A stretch of DNA of 64,000 nucleotides from assembly GCA_037962975.1 (NCBI GenBank), contig CM075674.1:40314501-40378500 (forward strand). Reading direction: 5' to 3'. The position numbers were made by a program, and so were the translations under genes. Below the pieces are notes generated by a model that was not told the DNA's origin, made no database searches, and saw only the letters and a program-made list of their open reading frames with translations. Numbering within the stretch: position 1 is the stretch's first letter; each line of letters starts with the position of its first letter. Shown in pieces: positions 24,701 through 36,700 of this stretch. This stretch comes from Clitoria ternatea. Its lineage: Eukaryota > Streptophyta > Magnoliopsida > Fabales > Fabaceae.

Positions 24701-27700
24701 AAGATAGAGTGACTTGACTACCACTGTTTTTCCCAACAGATTCAGATTCCTTAAGGGAACTCAGCGCTTCAATCAAGATGGAAACAGCCTACAGAAAAGA
24801 AAAGAGTCAACTCAAGTGACTGAAAATCAGCAATATCCCATATGCTACAATCCTACAATGTCTAATATCACAAATGCATATATACTCTAGTTTTTTTTTT
24901 TAAGTCGGAACTAAAACCGTTTTCTGAGTAGAATCGGTCAATTCTACAAAGTACCAATTTTACTGTTTTTTTTTTGGACCCTAAAATGACTAAAACAGCG
25001 TTGTTTTTGTAGGCTAAATTAAAAAAACCAAACACTAAACCCTAATCTTCTTTTCTTTTGGGTATTCAAGTCACTCACCCCTCAAATGGATCTCTTTTTC
25101 TATCTCAAACAAAATCTATCACCGAACTCCTCCAAAAATCTAGTCTACAATCAGCTAATGCTATCACCACCCCCATGGTCAGTACCTCCCAGCTCTCCAA
25201 GTCTGGCCTAGACTTCCTTGAAGACCCCTCTATGTACAGGTCTATTGTTGGTGGACTGCAGTATGCTACCATCACTAGACCTGAAATAAGCTTTGCTGTC
25301 AACAAAGCATGGCAATTCTTGGCTCAGCCTCTTGAAAGTCAGTGGAAGGCTGTGAAGAAGATCCTTAGGTATCTAAAAGGTACCCTTCATTTTGGTCCGG
25401 ACTGCAGAAAGTTGATCCAAATCAGTCTTTCTATCACAGGATTTTGTGATGCTGAATGGGCATCAGATCCGGATGACAGGAAATCCACTTACGGTTCCTC
25501 CATATTCCTAGGTCCAAAATTGGTTTCCTGGTGGGTAAAGAAGCAGGCTATAATCGCCAAATCCAGCACTGAGACTGACTACAGGAGTTTGGCAACTACC
25601 AAGGTTATCAAATCGAGTTGTGAATAAGAGGGGCTATTTTCCGAATCTTGAAACGTATCATGAATCATAAGATTCATGAACAATAATTTAAATACCATAT
25701 AAAGCTAATATAACCATATAAAAACACAAATTCATGATTAATGATAGAAAAATTAAATTTACAATCATTCTAGCATAACCAAACATATAACAATAAGCAT
25801 TTTAAAGTCAAATAAGAGGGACTAAACATGTTGTAAATAGCAGCAAAAACAGGGACTAAACAGAAACACAATAAAAATCTAATGGGCCCTAAACAGCAGC
25901 CAAAATTTTCAGCATCAGCTAGCAAAAAAAACACCCCAAAGTCACTAACTCACTCACTCTTGCGATAAAAGAGGGACCACAAAGTCATCAAGACACTTTT
26001 GTCAACAATAGAATAATAGAAGTGGATGAATAAACAATAAAAGTGAAGTAGAAACGAAACAGTGAAGGCAAAGCTTAAAAGGATACTTTGTGAACAAAGG
26101 GTCGGCCCATCTTGAGTGTTTAAATGCTTTTTTTCAAAGAACAATGTTCTTTTAGGGTTTTCAGGATTGGGTCGCATTTTCCTCGGCCCCTTGTAGGAAT
26201 CGTGGGATACACCACAGAATCTCGATCCCAACGATTCAAGGGTGATACACACAATGCATGTGCAATTCTGTTCTAAAAAAGATACATAAAGCAATTCATA
26301 TCAATGAGACTCCGACTCGTATCGCATGAATTGTATCGAGATTCATGCAATACTGACTAGCATGGCAACTATGACTAGGGAAATTCAATGGCTTTAGTCT
26401 CTCCTTACTAAGCTACAGGTTCCATCCACAACACCTCAGGTGTACTGTGACAATCTGAGCACAGTAATGCTCTGCCATAACCTAATACTTCACTCTCACT
26501 CCAAACACAAGCAGTTACATATCTACTTTGTTCGTCATATGGCGAAAGACAAAATGCTCACAGTACTGCATATTCCCTCAGGATCAGACTGCTGACATCC
26601 TCACCAAGGCTCTGTCTCCTTCCAAATTTTAATTTTTAAGAGATAAAAGTGTTTGATAAGTCTGTGTTTCTTCAACCACCCCAAGTTTATGGGGGGTATG
26701 TTATAGTATACTTGTGTAGTGACAAAAGGCGTGTGGCGTATCTGTAACTGAATCCGTTTGGACAGCTGTGTAACAAACTCATCCCCTGTAATAATACAAC
26801 GTACAAGCTTCTAGCTAAATATGAAATGAACTTACAATTCAAAAATCATTCCCTTTCACTTTACTCAATGCACATTACAAATCATAATACATGAAAAGGG
26901 ATTATGAATTATGACCCTTATTATCTCTTTTTAGTCTTTTTAGTTTATTTAAATGAGCATCTAGGTGGAGCTTATCAAAATAAGCTACATTTAGCCTATT
27001 TAAGTACTTTGATGGCCAAGTCATAGCCATTGTAGCTAAAATCGTGAGGTAACACGTAAGAATATACAATCCTATGATTTGTTGGGGGCCTCGCGAGTTT
27101 GACCCCTGTTTCTGACTCGGGACACTGGAATCTTTGTGTGATCAAACAATTTTGCACATGAAATCATTGAAACGGACAATTCTCAGGATACCAGTGCAAG
27201 CAAAAATAATAATAATAAATGCCCTTCTAACTTATTTTTGTGTGACTCGATTCAAGACTCAACATGACCCAACTTCTAAAACATGTTTTCCTTCTCTACA
27301 CACAAGTTTTGGAAAACCATTACTGTCCGTTCTTGCTTCTCTAAACCTTCCCTTCCTCCTTCTATGCACCATGGGTGATTGAAGCTTTCATCCCTTCTTC
27401 TCAGTTTAGCACCATTCAGCACTGTTCACCTTCTTCATTCTCCTTTGTTTGCCCTTGTTTTCTGTTCTGCAAACAACGTTTTTCTTGCTTCTCTAAACCT
27501 TTTTCTCTCGTTCTCTACACCATCGGTGATTGAAGCCTTCGTCCCCTCTTATCAGTTCACTCCGCTCATCACTGTTGCTCTTCTCCAATCTCCTCTGTTT
27601 GCCCCCGTTTTCTGTTCTAAAAAGAGAGGTTCTGCAAACAGAATTCTTCACCCTCATTTGTGCTCCTAGTTTTCTGATTTTTTTCCTACTTCTATTCTAT

Positions 27701-30700
27701 GTAAGAACTGAAGTAAGAGGTGAAAGTAACCATCCTAATGTTGCTGCGACTGGTTCAACACTGCAGAAGGATGCTCCAGGAAATAGAAGTGATATAAAAT
27801 AGAACTAGAAGCATGCTATACCAGTAGGGGGAGATGCATGCAAGATACAATGCATGTACAGCAAGTACTGTAAGAAGACTATAACTTGCAAGATACAAAG
27901 CAAGTATTGTCTTTAGTATTTTGAATTGTTAAGTTGTAACAAACAAGTTTGTAGCTATTATGCATGAAATTGAAGTTATTTTGACTCATTTATCTTATTT
28001 TTCTGCATATATATGCATTTAAATATTATTTTACATGTTTAGGTACGATCTTATGATCCGTGTTGTGATTACACAATTTACGTGTTTTCGTAAGCTTTCT
28101 AAGCCTAGATAGGATCTCAATTTTAACTACCTTGATCATGGCATAACCTCTTAACGTTAGAAGAACTCACTAAATAAGCACTTAATTAATATATTTATCC
28201 AACACAATCATAAGCTCTAAATGTTAACGAAAGCTATTAAATAAGCACTTAATAATCTATTTATCAAACACACTCTTAAGCAATAACAAGCGGGAGAATT
28301 TCAAATAAATTGGCAAAAAGACCCCCACCCCCAACAAAAAAAGATAAGAGACCAAACCTCTAACAATTACATAAAAAGACTATCAACCAAGTGAAAACAC
28401 ATACTATATAATCATATTAATAGCATAAGCTTCTTGATGCAGTATTACCATGGTCAATTCGAGTATATTTATGAGCATACCTCAGGAAAATTACCCAAAG
28501 CCAATAATGCCTGGCGCCCACAATCAGACCTACAAATCATGAGCAAGCTTGATTCAGAACTTTAACTATGTTCAGAATATTTAAGATTCAATTCTAACAA
28601 ATATAAGACAATGTTCACCGTGAGAGAGCAGACAGTTCCCACACAACCCATAAGAACTCTTCCGACTGTGGATTTGATGAAAGCAAACAATCAATGGCTT
28701 TAACCTAATCCAACAATAGAAATTATCTTCAATTAGATTCAAACCAGAAACAGAACTAAGAATTTAAATTACAAAAAGAAAAGCAGAAGGGGGAGGGACA
28801 AAGCATGAAGCAGAAAAGTAGGTGTTATAATTTCAGAGTACAACTAACCACTTTTAAATGCATCTCAATTATCAGTCCTATCTCCAGTGGACTACAAAAG
28901 AAACCCTTTGAAATCAAAACAGAAGCATATCGAAGAGGGATGCAATCTTCCTTGTTGCCTCGATGACCACCCCGAAGAGTATGGATTAAAGTACTAGAAA
29001 GCTCAGGATCCTGCAACAGGAATATCAAGCCTACAATGGTATGGGAAAGTGAACCAAATTACTTCATATTCCATCTGCTTCTTTCTGACAATAGACTAAA
29101 GCAGTGTGTGTTAACCATAGCCAACCTGAACGACAAAAAAGAAATGATAGAATCACAGCCTCAATGGAAGACGTCACATCCATGAATATCTCCATTACAT
29201 GGCCCCCCTCCACACGAAGTATAGATGATGACAACAATGCAGTTGATAATGAAAGAAATCCCCTCTCCTGCACCCAAGTTTACATGAGAATATGAATAAT
29301 AAGCATAGACATCAGCCCAGCCCTCATTCAAATATGATCTTCCTTTACATACAACAAGAATAGATTTTGCTTACTAGAAAACACGTGTTCAAAAAGCTGC
29401 ATTCCAAAAAAATGCAGTTAAAATTCCAAGCAAAAATTTATGCTGACAAAATGGTATACCTTCAAAAGCCCCAATAAACGTGAATCAATATCACAATCTG
29501 AAAAGCGACAACTTGAAGAGTTGATCAAGCTGGAAGTTGTTTTATATGACAACAGTCCATCTATTTGACCAGTAATTAGTGATTTGCTAGCACAGGCCAT
29601 GGGAGAAGGATCTTCAATTGGACCACGTGAATTTATCAATTTCTGCATTAGTACTTGTCAACAAACATTAAGAATAAACTTATTGAAAGCTACAATTACA
29701 AATTACTACTCATAAGGCAAAGAAAATAAAACTACCTAAATTATTTGGGGTTGGGGGGGGAATAAAAGGGTTTCTAATGCTACAATCAATTGAATTAAAA
29801 CTGACCAGGAGCTTTCTGAGCAGAATTTCAGCAGAGCTAAGCATATTCAAGGTAACATCTGTAATCCTACCAACAGTACTGATGTTTTCCAGCACAGAAA
29901 GAACTGCAGACTGGCAAAAATTAAATTACAATCACAAAAAGATTAAGTTCAGAAATGCAAAGAAACATTATATCAAACACAATGATTGAGAGCCATACCT
30001 CATATCTTGAAGCAACTTCATAAAATCGTAAGCGATGAAGCAAATAGGTTGCAAGAGAAGCAACATCATGACGAGGTTTTGACAAAATCAACTTTACCAA
30101 ATGACTATAACCTTCACTGATACCAGAAGGGATACTTTCATCTTCCCGAGGCCACCAACCTAAAAAGCCTTCGCATCCAACTGAATGCCTTGTGGCTTGC
30201 TCAACAACACCAAGAAGCAGTAACATAATAGTAGTAGAATTCTGCCCATCCTTGGAAAAGAACACTGCAAGCTGCTCCATTCCCCCGCTATTAACAAATT
30301 GAAAGCAGCTCTCTCTACCAGAACATAGTAAATGAGCCATGCTCAATTTTAACAGGGCATGCTCACTCTGCAATAAAACATGTGGACACATAAGAATGGA
30401 AAAAGACAAACAAAAACAGAAATAGACAAGAAAATAAGAAATTAAGGGGGAAGTGTATTTCTTTGATTCTAACTTTCTCAACTAAAAGGGAGATGCTGGT
30501 AGAAGATTTGAGAAAAAACAACGTATTACCCGAGAAAGACAATGATCTCCTGGACATGGAGTGTGGCTTCTAGAATGAAAGTACTGGTTGAATGTATCCA
30601 CCAATGTTTTGGAACCTAACATTTCAGCATCCAATTCAAAAGAATTTCCATCTGATGAACACTCGGAAGATTCACTCCTGAACTTTTGATGAAGAATCTT

Positions 30701-33700
30701 ATAAACTTCAAGAAGGTCTTTTTTTGCCTCATTAACAACACTATGCAACTCTTCAAAATTCTCAGATCTCTTTGGTATCAGATTTCTCCCACTGATTGAT
30801 TCACATATGTCACTGGAAATGTAAGAAGAGATTGCAGATACTACAGTACTCACAATTTTATGTCCGGCATCTCCAAGCTCTGAAAACTCCAAAATCTTTA
30901 ACATCAACTGTAGAAAACATTTGAGTTCAAGAGAAATATCAGTCGCAGGAACTGGAATAGACAACACACTCAGAGAACGTGAATCATCAATTCTAAAATT
31001 AGTAGAGCGTAATGCAGGCGGCAGGTCTTCAAGCTTCCCTTCAGTAGAGTCAACAAGATCAGTCAATGCATTGTCATCAAACTCAATGTTAAACTGACCC
31101 AGATCCTCAGCTGTGTTGCCATATATAACCAAGCTCAGACTGCGATAGCTACCCCTTACAACTAGATGACTAGTGACGACGGCCTGAGAAAGAGAAGCAA
31201 TACTGAAACAGTCATAACAATATAAATCTTTTCAATAGAAAATTAATTAGACCATTTGGCAACCAATTTATTTTAAATAGACATTCTTTAAAGTAAACTC
31301 CGTTAGCAAACTAGCAAAAAAAATATTTCTCCTTCATACAAAGCATGGGCAATATAGTAATCCCTCTTGACCATGGTTGTCAAACTCTAGAGTCAACTCG
31401 TAGAAACGTAGTACATTTCTACCTAGGGAAATCGTGTTAAAGCGCTTATAAACTCGCACCTGCACAGACTCGGCTAGACTCGGGTAGAAACGGTGAAACT
31501 CAGCAAACTCGCAAGTTTTCAGCAAGTCCATGAGGCTGTGCAATTTGACACCCTAATTCCCAATTTTATAAAACAGCACCATTTTGAACCCTCTGTTTAA
31601 TTTAGTCACGCGCAGCCTCCCATCTTCTTCGTCACTTCGTGCGCCCTGGAACTGCCCGACCCCTGCGTTCGACGGCACCACACCCACCAGCGGTCTCCGA
31701 CTCCAACGCCGACGCCACTGTTTTTCTTCTTCTTTGTGACTTCCATCTTGCGGGACTGCACCTGCACGACTTCCATCTTGCGTTCAAATGAACCTGTTCG
31801 ATTGCAACCGCACGAGGGTCACCACCCACGACACCCACCACCTGTGACACCAACTTGCGCGTCCCTGCCCATGCCGCCGCGACTAAAACCCACCCGGAAT
31901 AGGTGTATTTTTTTGTTTTCTTCCTTATTCCTTCATTTTGATTAAAGGTCAGCATGTTTCTTTCTTCTCATCCTCCTCTTGTTCCTCTCTATCCAGCATG
32001 TTCCTCTTGTTATGACTTTATGTGTGTTTGTTATGACTTTATGTGTATTTGTTATGACTTGTTGACAATTGGATAGTTGGATTTTTAGTTTTTAACTATT
32101 TTATGATGGTATATCTTGTTTGGATGCATGTCTTATATTAGTTTTATATAATTTTTAGTATTACGAATCGAGTTAGCGAGTCGAGTCTACCTTGCTGAAA
32201 CGAGCTTAGGTATACTCGAGTCTGACAACCTTGCTCTTGTCCTCCCTTTTTTATAGTTTTTCTTGCTCCTTACTACGAGACCCTTTTCAATTACTTTTTT
32301 AACGCATACCCTTACTAATTAAACTTTCTCTCTACTTATATTTGTTGAAACTATGGGATTTTAGGTATAGAGAGAAAGAGAAACAGATGAAAGAGAATAA
32401 AATAATGATTGATATGGAAAGAATTACAATATGTTGATAGGTGTAGATGTATATCTAAAACCATAGTAGTCAATCCCAAAACGCGACGCGTCGCGGGCAA
32501 CCCCAAAAATAAGATCTCAGCATCGTGGAGCAAATCGCGAATGCTATTTTACACTATCGCGGGTAAAATAATAAATAAATAACTAAATATTGTATATGCA
32601 AAGAAAAAATAGAGATAACTAACTAAAAATATTCCAAATGCATAAGCCTTAACCAAAAAAATAATATTATCCAATGAAAAATCCTGTCTAAATCCATGAA
32701 CTCATAATCTAAATATTAAAATTCCACAAATCAAAGAACCAAAGATATGTAGAAGTAGAAATATGTCACAAAATCAAGCCCTTTTTCTTCTACAAAAGTT
32801 CCTCTGTTTTTTGTTGCCAAAATAGAGTAAAATAAAGAAAGAACAACAATAACAAGGAATGAAGAAAAAAAAGAAGAGATGTTGAGATGAGATGCAAAGA
32901 GTTAGGGAGTGAGTTCTGAAGGTGATCATGGGTAGGGGTGAGGAAAAGAGAGAAAGAGACAAAACAAGAATAGGGAGTCATGCGTCGGAAGAAAGTAAGG
33001 ATGGTCACCAGAGTCTGAAACGAAGGTGGGGGTGGTTGACGGAGTATAAAATGATGGTGGGGTGGTTGCCAGAGTTTGAAAGGTGAGGATGGTCGCAAAG
33101 TCTAAAACCAAGGTGGGGTAGTCATCGGAGGAGCGGGTTGCCGAGAAAAAGAAAAAGGAGGAGAGAGAAAGGGAGCCATGGGAGGGCACAACACACCTAT
33201 TGCAAGGCGCAATACACCAATCGTGTAGAGGCGTCGCGGCCACTATAACCAAAACCTGGAAGGCCATCCCCTATTTATACTAATTATGATATCATATAAC
33301 TATATAATTAGGGATATAAATCATATAATAAATGATAACTAATCCTATGAGATATTGTAGAAATAAAGAAACTAATACTAGAGAATAATTTTAGATATTC
33401 TAGGATATTATCGAATATGATAATATAATTTCATACAATCTAACACTACCCCTCAAGCTAAACCTTAGTAAGCTATGAGCTTGTTACAAATAAACCCTTT
33501 GAATAAAATAAATCAAACAATATAAATTAAGATTAAGACAAACAAAAATTTGGACTACTATGGGGACAATCAATACTTATGGTAACGGGACTAGGCTGAT
33601 CTCTTTGGGAATTCCACAAGCCATACTCACATCTAGTAAAGCCACAAAGCAAAATTGATGATGATGCAAAAGCCACAGGGTTACAGCTAATACTACTGGT

Positions 33701-36700
33701 AAAGCTACAGGACCAAATTGATTTATTTGGGAAAGCCGCATAGCCAAACTCATCTCAAGGGAAAGCCATAGAGCCAGATTGATGTCTCAAATCTTATGGC
33801 ACGTGTTTGATAAGAGGATAAAACTGAATAGGGAGATAAATACTAAACGCACTCTGAAATTGTACCAAAGATGAAAAAAGCCATAAGTCGCATGAGGAGA
33901 GAGAAAAACAACCAGCAGCAGAAAAACAGCCAAAGGACAACCAAGATGGTCCCAAAAAGTGAGGAGGACCACAAATCTAGACAAGGAAGGTAGAGGCAAG
34001 TCTAGCATCACCAAGGGCGGTGCAAACATCAGACTGACACACCACCATCGCAACGGAAGATGGAGGCGAGTGGAAAAATGCATCTGAGAGAATGGCGAGG
34101 CGTGAAGGCTCTGATGAAGGTAGGACTAGCGGGAAAAGACCGATTTGGGCAAGACGAAGCCGACAATGTGGTCACCGGTCAGAATGGGGCACATGAGAGC
34201 AAGTGGGCGTGGAGGATCCAATGAAGGTGGGCTAACATGAGAAGACCTATCTAGGCGAGACGAAGCTGGCCATGTGATCACCAAGCAGAATGGAGCACTA
34301 ACGTGGCAGAAGATGGGCTAAACAATGGGGATGTTGGACGTTAACAACTGAAGTTGGAAAACATGATTTTTTATTTTGACATTGATGAACAATGGGTTCA
34401 CCGGTAAGACACGGATTTCTGAGTTCTTTCGTAAGGCTTTGGATACCATGTTCAAATTATGAGGTTATATATATAAAATAACTTACATGGAAAGAATTAC
34501 AATATGTTGATAGGTGTAAATGTGTGTTTAAAACCTAGAAGACTATCCCCTATTTATAAATTATACCAATTATGATTTTATATAATTAGAGATATAAATC
34601 ATAATAACAAACAATAACTAATCCTATGCAATATTGTAGAAATAAGGAAACTAATCCTAGAGAATAAGTTAAGATATTCTAGGATATTATTGGATATGGT
34701 AATATAATTTCATATATTCTAACAATATCCATATATGAGAAGTTCACTTCTCTTTCTTCATTGATATTAGGGGTAGTTTGGAAAGTATAGCAAAAATAAT
34801 TGACAAATTAAATACATTTAACTAGAATAACAGATTTCTTAATTGGTGTGAAGTTAGACAATTGGGTCTTATAGAAAGGAACGAAGGGAGTAACAACTAA
34901 CAAGTAAGGAGGACAATTCATCAACCAAACATCTTTATTAAATCAGAGATGGAAATGAATAATGCATATGAACATATACCATGCATAGGCAAACAAGGGG
35001 ATATCTAAGTACTAAAAACTTCATCATGTTCTTTTTCAGTAATATTTTTTTAGCACATCCAAGAAATATCATAATGCAAGTACAAGGGATACCCTAAACT
35101 CATTTACACAAGATTCAGGACTCTTTTCACTAATATTAATCATCAAACTTAAATTATATTAGATCAATGCATGCCAAAAGATCTTCAAATAAAGCACTTT
35201 ACTCTAATAGTCTTTGATTAAGAAATGATAGTTTAGTACAAGTTTCTCAACTCAAACAATTTATTTTTTCATCAGTTACATTTTGTATACCTGTGAAGAA
35301 ACCCAAAACTCAAGAAAGTCAGAGCACAAAATCAGATGGAGAAAAATAATAACACCAATCGATATGCTTTGTAAAAAAATCCAACAGAAATAGCAAAACA
35401 ATTCAATATCAATGAGTTGGAAGTAGCCAGGAGCCAGACATTCTTAATATTAATAATAGCCAGGTTATAATAATATCATTGGAACAAAATGTCATAAATA
35501 CCTCTACTTCTAGGACATTTGAAGAAGAGTGTGAATAGAGAAAAGGCTGACAAAGTCTTCTAAACCTCGTCTCTCCCTCACAATGAACAAACACTTCTAT
35601 TGCAAATGATGGAGGTGAAGTCGCCCTGAAAAGTTCACCAGCAAGTAACCAACTGATTGCAAAACCTTCAATTCAAGTCGTCCAAAACTATATGTACAAA
35701 ATAATCCCTAGGACCAGTTGAAGCAAGAGCACAACACCAAGCAAGAATGCATCTCATTAAATAACTTAATTAAGCACCTGGGCTTCATTTGGAAGAATTT
35801 ACAAAATACTTTTGATAACAGCTGATGAGTGATGGCTCCCAAAAGCTCATTTTAGCTTATTTAAATAAGCTACTTGCTGTGGCTTATCAAAATAAGCACT
35901 TTTAGCTTATTCTAATAAGCTTAGTACTCTCATGGAAAAAAGAATTTATTGAATAAACACTTAAATTATGTACCCAAATGCACCCTTACTCCATATTTTT
36001 ATCACATGAGAGCATACATCATAAGCTTAAGCTTGAAGCCAGCAGGGAGAAAAGGCTAAAACTAAAAATAACTCAATTTGATAGGCTTCTTCATGAAACT
36101 TACTGAAATAAATAAAATAAAAAGAGCTTGCAAAAACACCATAAACCATTTCCATAAGCTCAAATAATCTCTCTATATAGAGTTATAAACTCATCCAAAC
36201 ACTCCCCCAAGTATAAAAGATGTTCTTCTACCCTACATTTGCCAAAGGCGCCTTCAAAAAACAAGCATTAACAAGTAAACCTTCACCTTGGTCCCTGATA
36301 TTGGTAGCATATGCCTCTTTAGTCCTTAACTTTCAAAAACTATCACTTTAGTCTCGGAGTTTTGGAAACCAGTCACCTTAGTATTGGTGATTGTTCATAA
36401 CCAAGACTTTAATCCATAAGACTGCTCATTGTCTATCAATTATGTCCTTGACATTAGAAATGTAATTGATTAACAAAGAGTAACCTCACCACTAGACTAG
36501 ACTAATAGTTTCCAAAAGTCAAGAATGTAATCGATTGACAACAAGCAATCTCAAAATCTAAAGTGATAGATTCTGAAAATCAGAAAGTCCTAAACTACCA
36601 ATTTCAAGGATAGGCGTAGTTTACTCAAGCATGAAGGTCCACAAACCACGTCACATTTCAAAACAATAATCAAACTCTCAACACCAAACAAGTATCACAA

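Noticed and set aside
24897..25050. Possible start of copia reverse transcriptase before 25053
   Set aside because: Similarity starts only at about 25055; the upstream T-rich sequence contains nothing of the upstream copia blocks.
27134..27802. Three overlapping plus-strand frames in VIR intron 11
   Set aside because: They lie over the 152-bp tandem duplication, show no domain and are not in continuous frame.
32790..33267. Minus-strand S/F/P-rich frames in VIR intron 3
   Set aside because: Low-complexity translation inside the hAT-like insertion; no conserved domain.
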